A stretch of DNA of 64,000 nt from Micromonospora sp. U21 (GCF_018070045.1 NZ_JAGPYK010000017.1:62001-126000), one strand, 5' to 3'; shown: positions 1 through 9,154, counted from the stretch's first letter. Numbers and translations: made by a program. Notes: a model not told the origin generated them from the letters alone.

Positions 1-1
1 C

Positions 2-2284
2 GGCAACCCGCTGCTACGGGAGCCACTGACCCCCGACGACATCAAGCCACGGCTGCTCGGGCACTGGGGCACCAGCCCCGGGCTCAACCTGATCTACGCC
101 CACCTCAACCGGGTGATCGTGGCGCGCGACCTGAACGCCATGCTCGTCACCGGCCCTGGGCACGGCGGCCCGGCCATCGTGGCCAACACCTGGCTGGAGG
201 GCAGCTGGTCGGAGCGCTACCACGACGTGTCGCGCGACGAGGCGGGGATGGCCCGGCTGTTCCGCCAGTTCTCCTTCCCCGGCGGCATCCCCAGCCACGT
301 GGCGGCGGAGGTGCCGGGTTCGATCCACGAGGGCGGCGAGCTGGGGTACGCGCTGAGCCACGCCTACGGCGCCGCCTTCGACAACCCCGACCTGGTGGTG
401 GCCTGCGTGATCGGCGACGGCGAGGCGGAGACCGGGCCGCTGGCCGGCAGTTGGCTCTCCAACGTCTTTCTCAACCCGGCCCGCGACGGCGCGGTGCTGC
501 CCATCCTGCACCTCAACGGCTACAAGATCGCCAGCCCGACCGTACTGGCCCGGATCCCCGAGGCGGACCTGCTCGACCTCATGCGCGGCTCGGGCTACGA
601 GCCGTACGTGGTGGCCGGCGACGACCCTGCCCAGGTGCACCGCACCCTCGCCGCGACGCTGGACCGGACGCTGGACGAGATCGCCGCGATCCAGCGGAGG
701 GCGCGCTCCGGCGGCGTCGTCGAACGTCCCCGCTGGCCGATGATCATCCTGCGGACGCCGAAGGGCTGGACCGGCCCGCGCGAGGTCGACAGCAAGGAGG
801 TGGAGGGCACCTACCGCGCCCACCAGGTGCCGCTGTCGCAGGTACGCGACAACCCGGCGCACCTGGCCGAGCTGGAGCACTGGCTGCGCAGCTACCGGCC
901 GGAGGAGCTGTTCGACGCGACCGGCGCGCCGGTGGACGAGCTGCGGACGCTGCCGCCGCGTGGCGACCGGCGGATGAGCGCCAACCCGGTCACCAACGGC
1001 GGCGTGGTGCTCCGCGACCTGACGCTGCCCGACTTCCGCGAGTACGGCGTGGAGGTGCCCCACCCGGGCGAGCCGATGGCCGGCGCGACCGGGGTGCTCG
1101 GCCCGTGGATCCGGGACGTCATCGCCGCCAACCCGCAGACGTTCCGGCTGTTCGGCCCGGACGAGATCGCCTCCAACCGGCTGGACGCCGCCTTCGGGGC
1201 TACCGACCGGGCCTGGATGGCGGGCACGGTGCCGGACGATGACCACCTCTCCCCCGACGGCCGGGTGATGGAGGTGCTCTCCGAGCACCTGTGCCAGGGC
1301 TGGCTGGAGGGCTACCTGCTGACCGGCCGGCACGGCGTGTTCACCAGCTATGAGGCGTTCATCCACATCGTCGACTCGATGCTCAACCAGCATGCCAAGT
1401 GGCTGAAGGTGACCCGGGCCATCCCCTGGCGGCAGCCGCTCGCCTCGTTGAACTATCTGCTCTCCAGCCACGTCTGGCGCCAGGACCACAACGGCTTCTC
1501 CCACCAGGACCCGGGCTTCATCGACCACGTGGTCAACAAGAAGGCCGAGGTGGTCCGGGTCTACCTGCCGCCGGACGCCAACACCCTGCTCGCCACGATG
1601 GACCACTGCCTGCGCAGCCGGCACTACATCAACGTGGTGGTGGCCGGCAAGCAGTCGGCACCGAACTGGCTGACGATGACCGAGGCGATCCAGCACACCC
1701 GGCGTGGCCTGGGCATCTGGGAGTGGGCCAGCAACGACGGCGGCGCCGAGCCGGACGTGGTCCTCGCCTGTTGCGGGGACGTGCCCACCCTGGAGACGCT
1801 GGCCGCCGCCGAACTGCTGCGCCAGCATCTCCCGGAGCTGAAGGTGCGACTCGTCAACGTGGTGGACCTGATGCGGCTCCAGCCGGACACCGAGCACCCG
1901 CACGGCCTGACCGACAGAGAGTTCGACACCATCTTCACCGAGGACCGCCAGATCATCTTCGCGTACCACGGCTATCCGTGGCTGATCCACCGGCTCACCT
2001 ACCGCCGTACGAACCACGAGAACCTGCACGTGCGCGGCTACAAGGAGGAGGGCACCACCACCACCCCGTTCGACATGGTGATGCTCAACGACCTGGACCG
2101 CTTCCACCTGGTCATCGACGTCATCGACCGCGTGCCCGGGCTGGCCGCCCGCGCCGCGCACCTGCGCCAGCAGATGGTCGACGCCCGGCAGTCGGCCCGC
2201 GACTACACCCGCCGGTACGGCCAGGACGACCCACAGGTCGCGGAGTGGCGCTGGGTCCGCGAGACCGACCCGACCAACCCCTGA
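2..2284 (+). CDS. xfp: phosphoketolase (5' end outside window)
   Basis: Thiamine-diphosphate enzyme that splits xylulose 5-phosphate (and often fructose 6-phosphate) with phosphate to acetyl phosphate plus an aldose phosphate. The frame is open from base 2, so 760 residues are visible and roughly 40 N-terminal residues are missing. The visible start contains GHWGTSPGLN and YAHLNR, both conserved near the family N terminus. The cofactor-binding motif GDGEAETGPLAGSW is near base 415. The C-terminal part (VRGYKEEGTTTTPFDMVMLN) is typical of the family. The stop lies 10 bases before the universal stress gene, so the two are probably co-transcribed. With the stress and nitroreductase genes that follow, it suggests carbon flux adjusted for low-oxygen survival. 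Confidence 0.95.
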   Translation, partial: GNPLLREPLTPDDIKPRLLGHWGTSPGLNLIYAHLNRVIVARDLNAMLVTGPGHGGPAIVANTWLEGSWSERYHDVSRDEAGMARLFRQFSFPGGIPSHVAAEVPGSIHEGGELGYALSHAYGAAFDNPDLVVACVIGDGEAETGPLAGSWLSNVFLNPARDGAVLPILHLNGYKIASPTVLARIPEADLLDLMRGSGYEPYVVAGDDPAQVHRTLAATLDRTLDEIAAIQRRARSGGVVERPRWPMIILRTPKGWTGPREVDSKEVEGTYRAHQVPLSQVRDNPAHLAELEHWLRSYRPEELFDATGAPVDELRTLPPRGDRRMSANPVTNGGVVLRDLTLPDFREYGVEVPHPGEPMAGATGVLGPWIRDVIAANPQTFRLFGPDEIASNRLDAAFGATDRAWMAGTVPDDDHLSPDGRVMEVLSEHLCQGWLEGYLLTGRHGVFTSYEAFIHIVDSMLNQHAKWLKVTRAIPWRQPLASLNYLLSSHVWRQDHNGFSHQDPGFIDHVVNKKAEVVRVYLPPDANTLLATMDHCLRSRHYINVVVAGKQSAPNWLTMTEAIQHTRRGLGIWEWASNDGGAEPDVVLACCGDVPTLETLAAAELLRQHLPELKVRLVNVVDLMRLQPDTEHPHGLTDREFDTIFTEDRQIIFAYHGYPWLIHRLTYRRTNHENLHVRGYKEEGTTTTPFDMVMLNDLDRFHLVIDVIDRVPGLAARAAHLRQQMVDARQSARDYTRRYGQDDPQVAEWRWVRETDPTNP

Positions 2285-2294
2285 GGAGAACGAC

Positions 2295-3152
2295 GTGCGT
2301 GACGCGGAGATCCTGGTCGGCTACGACGGCTCGACCGACGCCTCGGTGGCCCTGGACTGGGCGCTGGACGAGGCCGAGCAGAGCGGCCAGCCGGTGCGGC
2401 TGGCGTACGTCTTCGAATGGCTGACCGTGGCCGGCTGGGTCGGCCCGGGCGTGGCGCCCGGCGTCTGGCCGGACGACACCGCACGGCGGCAGGTGGAGCA
2501 ACTGGTCCGGGATGCGGCGGCGCAGGCCGCCGCCGCGCATCCCGGGCTCGCGGTCACCGGCGAGGTGTACGACGGCCCGCCCGCCCTGGTGTTGCAGGAA
2601 CGCTCGGCCGAGGCCGGCCTGCTGGTGCTCGGCAGCCGCGGCCACGGCGGATTCGGTGGGCTGCTCGCCGGGTCGACGGCGGTGGCGGTCGCCGCGCACG
2701 GGCACTGCCCGGTCGTGGTGGTCCGGGGCGGGGCCGGCGGTGCGCCGACCGACGCGTCGGGCGGACCGGTGGTGGTCGGCGTGGACGGCTCCGAGCCGTC
2801 GCTGGTGGCGCTCGGCTTCGCCGCCGAACGCGCGGCCCGCCGGCGGGCGCCCCTGCGCGTCCTGCGGGCGTGGACGCCCGGCCCCGGCGGGGCGGCCGGA
2901 GTGCCGGACGAGCGGGCGGCGGTGGAGGAGACGCTGGAGCCGTGGCGGCGGACGTACCCCGAACTGGCCGTGACCGTCGACCTGGTCCCGGGCAGCCCGG
3001 CGGCCATGCTGATCGAGGCGAGCCGCGACGCGCGGCTGGTGGTGGCCGGCAGCCGGGGCCGGGGCGGGCTGGCCGGCATGCTGCTGGGCTCGGTCAGCCA
3101 GCAGTTGATCCAGCACGCCCACTGCCCGGTCGCGGTCGTCCGGGAACGCTGA
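2295..3152 (+). CDS. universal stress protein, tandem UspA domains
   Basis: This 285-residue cytoplasmic protein has two Usp domains, about residues 4-141 and 155-285. Each ends in the nucleotide-binding signature of ATP-binding Usp proteins: GSRGHGGFGGLLAGS, then GSRGRGGLAGMLLGS. The GTG start is supported by a GAGGAG ribosome site 8-9 bases upstream, directly after the phosphoketolase stop. Tandem Usp proteins of this kind are prominent members of the mycobacterial DosR regulon, and the gene sits beside DosR-type regulators and nitroreductases here. A dormancy or redox stress role is inferred from this setting; the ligand is unknown. Confidence 0.92.
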   Translation: MRDAEILVGYDGSTDASVALDWALDEAEQSGQPVRLAYVFEWLTVAGWVGPGVAPGVWPDDTARRQVEQLVRDAAAQAAAAHPGLAVTGEVYDGPPALVLQERSAEAGLLVLGSRGHGGFGGLLAGSTAVAVAAHGHCPVVVVRGGAGGAPTDASGGPVVVGVDGSEPSLVALGFAAERAARRRAPLRVLRAWTPGPGGAAGVPDERAAVEETLEPWRRTYPELAVTVDLVPGSPAAMLIEASRDARLVVAGSRGRGGLAGMLLGSVSQQLIQHAHCPVAVVRER

Positions 3153-3181
3153 CCCCGGGGGCGTAACGACCCGACCTGCCC

Positions 3182-3195
3182 GGGACCTACGACCC
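3182..3195. promoter_or_regulatory. DosR/DevR-like box
   Basis: GGGACCTACGACCC agrees with the core of the mycobacterial DosR site (GGGACTTTNGNCCC) at all fixed G, A and C positions. It lies about 110 bases before the Acg-type nitroreductase start, in the only intergenic gap between the stress protein and that gene. A matching regulator is encoded at 6075-6713. Confidence 0.6.
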
Positions 3196-3292
3196 CTGCG
3201 CGCCGCCGTGGGATGCCGCAGGATGGAGCGGCAAGCCACGCAGAGCACCGCCGCCCGAGGCACGGACGGGCAGAGACGGAGAGGTCGTGACG

Positions 3293-4288
3293 ATGAGTCA
3301 GGAAGGCCAGCTGACCACCGCGCTGGCGGAGGCCGCCGCCACCGCCGGCCACGCCCCCTCGGTGCACAACACCCAACCCTGGCGCTGGCGGGTGCTGCCC
3401 GACGCGTTGGAGCTGCGCATGGTCCGCGACCGCCAGCTCGCGGCCACCGACCCGGAGGGTCGGCTGCTCGCCCTCAGCTGCGGCGCGGCCCTGCACCACG
3501 CCCGGCTGGCGCTGGCCGCCGAGGGGTGGCGCGCGGTGGTGGAGCGGCTGCCCGACCCGCGCGACGGCGAGCTACTGGCCCGGCTGACCACCCTGGACCG
3601 CGCGGAGGTCGACCCGGACGCCATGCGGATGGTGCAGTGCATGCAGATTCGGCACACCGACCGGCGGCCGGTCAGCGACGAACCGGTGCCCACCGCCGCG
3701 ATCGGGGAGGTCACGCGAGCGGTCACCGCTGAGGGCGGCCGGTTGCAGATCCTCGACCGCGACCAGGTGCTGGAACTGGCCGCCACCGCCGCGCACGCCG
3801 ACACGGTCGAGGCCGAGGATCCGGCGCTGCGCGCCGAGCTGGCGTACTGGACCAGCCGGGCGGGCACCGGCACCGGGCTGCCGCCGGAGGTGCTGCCCGA
3901 GCAGCCTCCGCAGACCACCGTGCCGGCGCGCGACTTCGGCCGCCCCGGCAGCCTTCCGGTCGGCGGCGGCCACGACCGCACGGCGGTGTACGCGCTGCTG
4001 CACGGCGACGAGGACGAACCGGACAGCTGGCTGCGCGCCGGCGAGGCGCTCTCCGCCGGCTGGCTGACCGCCACGCGGCTCGGCGTGTCGGTGGTGCCGC
4101 TCAGCGCGGTGGTGGAGGTGCCGGGCACCCGGCAGACCCTGCGTCAGCTGCTCGCCGGCCTCGGCTTCCCGTACCTCGTGCTGCGGTTGGGGATCGCGGA
4201 CCCGGCACACGCAGGCCCGCCGCCCACCCCGCGGCTGACCACCGAGCAGGTGGTCGACACCTCCGCGGTCCGCGGCGAGCGGGGCTGA
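3293..4288 (+). CDS. Acg-family FMN-binding oxidoreductase (nitroreductase fold)
   Basis: A 331-residue member of the Acg family, distant relatives of flavin nitroreductases; in Mycobacterium tuberculosis acg (Rv2032) is a hallmark DosR-regulated gene. The N terminus has the family motif HAPSVHNTQPWRWR, and RHTDRRPV lies near residue 120. The ATG at 3293 is preferred over the GTG at 3287, because GGAGAGG at 3278-3284 is well spaced only for the ATG. A DosR-like box lies upstream. Mycobacterial Acg has been reported to hold FMN but lack a substrate pocket, so it may act in flavin storage rather than catalysis; whether this holds here is unknown. A second paralogue is at 6936-7910. Confidence 0.85.
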   Translation: MSQEGQLTTALAEAAATAGHAPSVHNTQPWRWRVLPDALELRMVRDRQLAATDPEGRLLALSCGAALHHARLALAAEGWRAVVERLPDPRDGELLARLTTLDRAEVDPDAMRMVQCMQIRHTDRRPVSDEPVPTAAIGEVTRAVTAEGGRLQILDRDQVLELAATAAHADTVEAEDPALRAELAYWTSRAGTGTGLPPEVLPEQPPQTTVPARDFGRPGSLPVGGGHDRTAVYALLHGDEDEPDSWLRAGEALSAGWLTATRLGVSVVPLSAVVEVPGTRQTLRQLLAGLGFPYLVLRLGIADPAHAGPPPTPRLTTEQVVDTSAVRGERG

Positions 4289-4316
4289 CGGGTCCGGGCA
4301 CCACGATCACCGGCGA

Positions 4317-4322
4317 TACCAT
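4317..4322 (+). promoter_or_regulatory. -10 element, leaderless start of devS-like gene
   Basis: TACCAT fits TANNNT and lies six bases before the GTG at 4329. No ribosome site precedes that GTG, so transcription probably begins at the start codon. Confidence 0.5.
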
Positions 4323-4328
4323 CACGCG

Positions 4329-6059
4329 GTGACCAGCACCCCGCAGCCCCGCGAGGAAGCCCAGGTGACCCCGTCGCTCGGGCTGAGCCCGCTGTCCCGG
4401 GTCCACCTCGACGAGCTACTCCAGGAGATGCTCGACCGGGTCGGCGAGGTGGTCACCAGCCGGGAGCGGCTGCGCGCCCTGCTCGACGCGGTGGTCGGCA
4501 TCGGCACCAACCTGGATCTGCGCAGCACCCTGCAACGCATCGTGCAGGCGGCCTGCGAGCTCGCCGGCGCCCGGTACGGGGCGCTGGGCGTGGTCGGCCC
4601 GGACCGGCTGCTGTACGACTTCATCGTGCACGGCATCACCCCCGAGCAGCACGCGCAGATCGGCGACCTGCCGCACGGGCGGGGCGTGCTCGGCCTGCTC
4701 ATCGACGACCCCCGGCCGCTGCGGATGCCGGACATCACCCAGCACCCCCGCTCCTACGGCTTCCCGGCCAACCACCCGCCCATGCACAGCTTCCTGGGCG
4801 TGCCGGTGCGCATCCGGGAGCAGGTGTTCGGCAACCTCTACCTCGCGGAGAAGCAGGGCGGCGCGCAGTTCACCGACGACGACGAGGAGATCGTGGTCGC
4901 GCTCGCCGCCGCGGCCGGCGTGGCCATCGAGAACGCCCGCCTGTACGCCCTGGCGCACCGGCGGGAACGCTGGCTGGCCGCGACCGCCGAGATCACGTCG
5001 GTGCTGCTCGGCGAGGTCCGCCGCACCGACGCGCTGGCGCTGGTCGCCCGCCGCGCCCGGGAGGTCGCCGAAGCCGAGCTGGCGCTGGTCCTGCTCTACG
5101 ACACCGACACCGCGCAGTTCACCGTCGAGGTGGTCGACGGCGCCGACGAGCAGGCCCACGCGCTGGTCGGCACGGTCCTGCCGGCCGCCGACACCAGCTT
5201 CGGCGCGGCGATCGCCGAGGGCCGGCACGACCAGGTGGACAACCTCGCGCACGCCGCCCCGTGGCCGGCGCTGCTGCACACCGGGCCGGCGGTGATCTCA
5301 CCGCTGGCCACCGCCGAGACCCTGCACGGCGTGCTGGTGGTGGCACACCGGCCGGAACGCGGTGGCGGCGCCAGTGAGGACGACGTGGCCCTGCTGGGGA
5401 GCTTCGCCGGGCAGGCCGCGCTGGCCATGGAACGGGCCCGCGGTCAGGAGGAGCGGGAGCTGCTGGTGGTCCTGGAGGACCGTGAGCGGATCGCCCGCGA
5501 CCTGCATGACGTGGTGATCCAGCGACTCTTCGCCACCGGCCTGCAACTGCAGAGCGCCGCGCCGATGATGACCCGCCCGGAGGTGGCCAAGCGGATCAAC
5601 GCCGCCGTCGACGATCTCGACGCGACCATCCGGGACATCCGCCGGACCATCTTCGAGTTGCGTACGCCGATGACCGCGGCTCTGCGTACCGAGATCCGTG
5701 AGGCGGTCGAGGTGGCCGCCGAGTCGTTGGGCCACAAGCCCCACCTGGAGCTGACCGGGCCGGTGGACAGCGCCGTCCCGGACGCGGTCCGCCCGGACCT
5801 CACCGCCGTGCTGCGCGAGGGGCTGTCCAACGCCGTCCGCCACGCGCAGGCCAGCCAGGTCACCGTTGCCGTACGCGTCGACGCCGGCCACGTCACCGTC
5901 ACGGTCGCCGACGACGGGGTGGGCTGCGACCCGAGCGCGGCCCGGGGTGGCCTGGTCAACCTGCGCGAACGCGCCGAACGTCACGGCGGCACCTTCACGA
6001 TCCGCCCGGTCGACCCCCACGGCACCGAGGTGAGCTGGTCCGTGCCGCTGCGCGACTGA
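4329..6059 (+). CDS. GAF-domain sensor histidine kinase, DevS/DosT type
   Basis: A 576-residue cytoplasmic sensor kinase. After a short N-terminal helix come GAF-A (about residues 60-205) and GAF-B (about 225-370). A HisKA_3 dimerisation helix with phospho-acceptor motif ERIARDLHDVVIQRLFATG follows near residue 390, and then an HATPase domain with DDGVGCD. GAF-A contains GFPANHPPMHSFLGVPVRIR, the region that carries the haem-ligating histidine in mycobacterial DevS/DosT; haem binding here is inferred. Mycobacterial homologues sense O2, NO or CO and phosphorylate DevR. The gene converges on the devR-like gene with 15 bases between stops, rather than forming one operon with it. The start appears leaderless. 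Confidence 0.88.
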   Translation: MTSTPQPREEAQVTPSLGLSPLSRVHLDELLQEMLDRVGEVVTSRERLRALLDAVVGIGTNLDLRSTLQRIVQAACELAGARYGALGVVGPDRLLYDFIVHGITPEQHAQIGDLPHGRGVLGLLIDDPRPLRMPDITQHPRSYGFPANHPPMHSFLGVPVRIREQVFGNLYLAEKQGGAQFTDDDEEIVVALAAAAGVAIENARLYALAHRRERWLAATAEITSVLLGEVRRTDALALVARRAREVAEAELALVLLYDTDTAQFTVEVVDGADEQAHALVGTVLPAADTSFGAAIAEGRHDQVDNLAHAAPWPALLHTGPAVISPLATAETLHGVLVVAHRPERGGGASEDDVALLGSFAGQAALAMERARGQEERELLVVLEDRERIARDLHDVVIQRLFATGLQLQSAAPMMTRPEVAKRINAAVDDLDATIRDIRRTIFELRTPMTAALRTEIREAVEVAAESLGHKPHLELTGPVDSAVPDAVRPDLTAVLREGLSNAVRHAQASQVTVAVRVDAGHVTVTVADDGVGCDPSAARGGLVNLRERAERHGGTFTIRPVDPHGTEVSWSVPLRD

Positions 6060-6074
6060 CCCGCGCGGGCCGGG

Positions 6075-6713
6075 TCAGGGGGTCTTGCCGAGCAGCCGGG
6101 TGGCCAGGACGGCGGCCTGCGTGCGGCGCTCCAGGCCGAGCTTGGCCAGCACACTGGAGACGTAGTTCTTCACCGTCTTCTCGGCCAGGAACATCTTCCC
6201 GGCGATCTCCCGGTTGGTCAGCCCCTCCGCCACGTACTCCAGGATCCGCCGCTCCTGCTCGGTGAGCGACTTCAGCTCACGCGGCTGCTCCACGCCGTTG
6301 CGGATGCGCTCCAGCACCCGGGCGGTGATCGCCGGGTCGAGCAGCGACTGCCCGGCCGCCACCCGGCGCACCGCGTCGACCAGGTCGGTGCCGCGGATCT
6401 GCTTGAGCACGTACCCGGAGGCACCGGCCATGATCGCCGCGAACAGCGCCTCGTCGTCCTCGTAGGAGGTGAGGATCAGGCCCTTGATGGACGAGTCGAC
6501 GGCGCGCACGTCCCGGCACACGTCGATGCCGTTGCCGTCGGGCAGCCGCGCGTCGAGGATCGCCACGTCGGGCTTCAACGCCGGAATACGGCGGGCCGCC
6601 TCCAGCGCCGAGCCGGACTCGCCGACCACCTCGATGTCGCCGCCGCTCTGCAACAGGTCGGCCAGGCCACGGCGGACGACCTCATGGTCGTCGAGGAGGA
6701 ACACCCGGATCAT
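6075..6713 (-). CDS. response regulator, DevR/DosR type (NarL/LuxR family)
   Basis: This 212-residue two-domain regulator has a receiver domain (residues 1-120) with acidic pocket DD at 8-9, phosphorylation Asp54 in AILDARLPDG and a Lys in YVLKQ. The LuxR-type DNA-binding domain has LTEQERRILEYVAEGLTNRE and AEKTVKNYVSSVLAKLG, nearly as in mycobacterial DosR. It probably binds the GGGAC-centred boxes at 3182, 6749 and 6831, controlling both nitroreductases and perhaps itself, since two boxes lie in its own upstream region. The likely partner is the convergent GAF kinase. The upstream TAGAAA six bases before ATG suggests a leaderless or short-leader transcript. Confidence 0.88.
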   Translation of the reverse strand: MIRVFLLDDHEVVRRGLADLLQSGGDIEVVGESGSALEAARRIPALKPDVAILDARLPDGNGIDVCRDVRAVDSSIKGLILTSYEDDEALFAAIMAGASGYVLKQIRGTDLVDAVRRVAAGQSLLDPAITARVLERIRNGVEQPRELKSLTEQERRILEYVAEGLTNREIAGKMFLAEKTVKNYVSSVLAKLGLERRTQAAVLATRLLGKTP

Positions 6714-6748
6714 TCCTCGTTTCTACCCGGGCACCGCGTGTGGTGCAC

Positions 6749-6762
6749 GGGCCAAAGGTCCC
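6749..6762. promoter_or_regulatory. DosR/DevR-like box, proximal to devR-like gene
   Basis: Read on the minus strand this is GGGACCTTTGGCCC, matching the DosR core GGGACTTTNGNCCC at all but one position. It lies 36 bases before the devR-like start, in the divergent region shared with the second nitroreductase, which suggests autoregulation. Confidence 0.6.
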
Positions 6763-6830
6763 GACCAGGACGGTCCGAGGTCCGGGGTGGGGCCGGCGCA
6801 CCAGCCAGGGACAATCGGGCCCGACGGGTC

Positions 6831-6844
6831 GGGACGTCCGGCCC
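6831..6844. promoter_or_regulatory. DosR/DevR-like box, proximal to second acg-like gene
   Basis: GGGACGTCCGGCCC keeps the fixed GGGAC, G and CCC positions of the DosR core. A weaker relative, GGGACAATCGGGCC, lies 23 bases upstream at 6808-6821, so the two may act as a tandem pair as at many mycobacterial DosR promoters. The nitroreductase ATG is at 6936. Confidence 0.5.
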
Positions 6845-6935
6845 TGCCCGGCACCCGCCCGGCGGACGGACCGTGGGGGTACGTCCGACGTCGGGGCACC
6901 ACCGGCCGCCGGCCCACCGGGAAAGGAGCACCGCC

Positions 6936-7910
6936 ATGGACACCGGCTACACATCGGTCCACCTGCGGACCGCCGCCGTGGACGCGGTCCGGGCACCCTC
7001 CCTGCACAACAGCCAGCCGTGGCGGCTGCGGCTGCGCGACGGCGGGATCGAGGTGCTGGCCGACCCGGCCCGGCGGCTGCCGGCGACCGACCCGAGCGGG
7101 TGGGGTGTCCGCATCGCCTGCGGCGCGGCGCTGTTCAACCTGCGGATCGCGCTGGCCGTGGCCGGCGTCCCGGCCCGGGTGCGGCTCCGCCCCGACCCGG
7201 CCGAGCCGGACCTGCTGGCCCGTATGGTCCCGGACGTCCCACGCCGGCCCACGCCCGGCGAGCAGAGCCTGTACGCCGCCATCCCCCGCCGGTTCAGCAA
7301 CCGGATGCCGTTCTGGCCGAACCCCGTGCCGGCCGACGCACGGTGGCGGCTCGGCGAGGCGGCCCGCGCCGAGCAGTGCTGGCTGGAGCTGTTGATCGGC
7401 GTGAGCGCGGTCTCCGCGTTCGGCGAGATCGCCCGCGGCGCTCACCGGGTGCTGGAGCGCGACCCCGCCTACCGGTCCGAGCGCGAGCGGTGGCTCCGCC
7501 GGGAGCCCGCGCCGGACGGCGTGCCCGCCTCGGCCGGCGGCCCGCAGAGCGAGCCGCAGGACGTGCTGCCGGCGCGCGGCTTCGGCGGGCGCGACCGGGC
7601 TCCCGGGCGCGACTTCGAGCCGGAGCCGCTGGTCGGGGTGCTCGGCTCGATGGGCAACACCGCCGTGGACCAGGTGGTCGCCGGGCAGGCCCTGCAACGG
7701 GTGCTGCTCACCGCCACCGACGGCGGGCTCAGCGTGTCGCTGCTCTCCCAGCCGATCGAGGTACCCACCGCGCGGGAGCAGCTACGGCTGTCACTGGGCC
7801 GGTTCGGCATGCCGCAGATGGTGCTGCGGATCGGGTACGGCCAGCCCGGCCGGCCGACCCCGCGCCGCAGTGTCGACGAGGTGCTGGACGTGCCGGCGGT
7901 GCCGGCCTGA
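6936..7910 (+). CDS. Acg-family FMN-binding oxidoreductase, second paralogue
   Basis: A 324-residue paralogue of the protein at 3293-4288, with the same N-terminal signature (APSLHNSQPWRLRL). RRFSNRMPF lies where the first copy has RHTDRRPV. Longer in-frame starts exist upstream, but AAAGGAG seven bases before the ATG at 6936 and the conserved N terminus fix the start. It is divergent from the devR-like gene, with three DosR-like sites between them. Two Acg paralogues around one DevR/DevS pair strongly suggest a small hypoxia or NO regulon. Substrate and in vivo role are unknown. Confidence 0.85.
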   Translation: MDTGYTSVHLRTAAVDAVRAPSLHNSQPWRLRLRDGGIEVLADPARRLPATDPSGWGVRIACGAALFNLRIALAVAGVPARVRLRPDPAEPDLLARMVPDVPRRPTPGEQSLYAAIPRRFSNRMPFWPNPVPADARWRLGEAARAEQCWLELLIGVSAVSAFGEIARGAHRVLERDPAYRSERERWLRREPAPDGVPASAGGPQSEPQDVLPARGFGGRDRAPGRDFEPEPLVGVLGSMGNTAVDQVVAGQALQRVLLTATDGGLSVSLLSQPIEVPTAREQLRLSLGRFGMPQMVLRIGYGQPGRPTPRRSVDEVLDVPAVPA

Positions 7911-7943
7911 GCCGGCACCACCGCCCGCGAGAGACGAGCCCGT

Positions 7944-8936
7944 TCACGCGGTGAGCAGCGCCGCCTCCCGCGCCGGGTCCAGCCCCACCGTCACCCGCCG
8001 CGGCTTGCCGGCGCGGGGCGGCACGGACCCAACCGCGCGCAACCAACGCCAGGTGTCGGCGACGGTCTCCGTCACCGGGCGGCATTTCAGGCCGGCCGCG
8101 TATGCCTTCTCCACCCCACGTTCCTGCAACCACCGGAACTCGTGGCGCGGTGGAATCCAGATCGGCAGGTCGTTCCAGGGGACGACGCCGGCGGCGAGGA
8201 TCGGTTCCGGATCGGTCCAGCGCAGCGTGGCGCCGGAGCCGGTCACCGTGACGACCGAGTCCAGCAGCTCCCCCATCGTGGCGTGCCCCGGGCGGCTGAT
8301 CACGTTGAACGCACCGCCGACCCCCTCGGCGGCCCGGTCCAGCGTCCACCCGACCAGGTCGCGGACGTCGATGTACTGCAGGGGCAGGTCCACCGGGCCG
8401 GGCGCGAGCACGTCACCGCCGCGGTCCACCCGCTGCAACCACCAGGGCAGCCGGCCGATGTCCTCCCCGGGCCCGAGGATCAACCCGGCGCGCACCAGCA
8501 ACGCCCGCTCGCCGTAGACCTCCGTCGCGGCCAACTCTCCGCCCGCCTTGCACTCCGCGTAGTCCCCGTCGACGGCGTCGGCGCTCGCATCCACGGTTGG
8601 CGCCTCCTCGCCGACGTGCGCCGGCACCGGCGTGGCGTAGACCGATCCGCTGGAGATGTAGGCGTAGTGCGGGACCGTGGCGACCAGCGTGCGAGCCGCG
8701 TCCCGCACCGCCCGCGGGGCGCCGTCCCAGGTGTCGACCACCAGGTCGAACTCGCCGCCCGCCAGCGCCGCCAGGCCGTCCGGCGCGGTCCGGTCACCCC
8801 GCAACCGGTGGACGCCCGGCGGCGGCGACCCGTGCATCCCCCGGTTGAACACCGTCACCGACCAGCCCCGGCGTACCGCCTCGGCGACCGTCGCCCCACC
8901 CACGAAACCCGTCCCGCCCAGCACCAGCAGTCTCAT
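7944..8936 (-). CDS. NAD-dependent epimerase/dehydratase family protein
   Basis: A 330-residue atypical/extended short-chain dehydrogenase. The Rossmann motif LVLGGTGFVGG is at residues 3-13, SSGSVYA near residue 100 is the Ser/Thr strand, and YAECK supplies the catalytic Tyr-x-x-x-Lys pair. The ATG at 8936 is chosen because it puts the Rossmann strand at residue 3 and has AGGGTGG upstream. The C-terminal half is typical of sugar-nucleotide reductases or isoflavone-reductase-like members, but the substrate cannot be read from sequence. It converges on the second nitroreductase and has no obvious operon partner. Confidence 0.82.
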   Translation of the reverse strand: MRLLVLGGTGFVGGATVAEAVRRGWSVTVFNRGMHGSPPPGVHRLRGDRTAPDGLAALAGGEFDLVVDTWDGAPRAVRDAARTLVATVPHYAYISSGSVYATPVPAHVGEEAPTVDASADAVDGDYAECKAGGELAATEVYGERALLVRAGLILGPGEDIGRLPWWLQRVDRGGDVLAPGPVDLPLQYIDVRDLVGWTLDRAAEGVGGAFNVISRPGHATMGELLDSVVTVTGSGATLRWTDPEPILAAGVVPWNDLPIWIPPRHEFRWLQERGVEKAYAAGLKCRPVTETVADTWRWLRAVGSVPPRAGKPRRVTVGLDPAREAALLTA

Positions 8937-9154
8937 GCGTCCACCCTGCCGGGTGATGGCGACGGGCGGCACCTGTGTTCACCGGTAGCGGATCTCCCCA
9001 CAGCAGAACGGGCGCTCGACCGGTCTCCGTGGAGAGACCAGGCGGACACACAGCGTAGCCGTGCCGTAACCCTGTGCGTTCGTTGTCGTTCAGTCGGTGA
9101 CGGGCAGCCTCAGACCAACTGTGCCCGGGTCAACTCAAACGAACGGGGGAAGCG

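Noticed and set aside
14..2161. A 715-codon open frame antisense to the phosphoketolase gene
   Set aside because: It mirrors the phosphoketolase codon pattern, has no family signature (long runs of His, Val and Gly-rich sequence) and no ribosome site. High GC leaves the antisense frame open.
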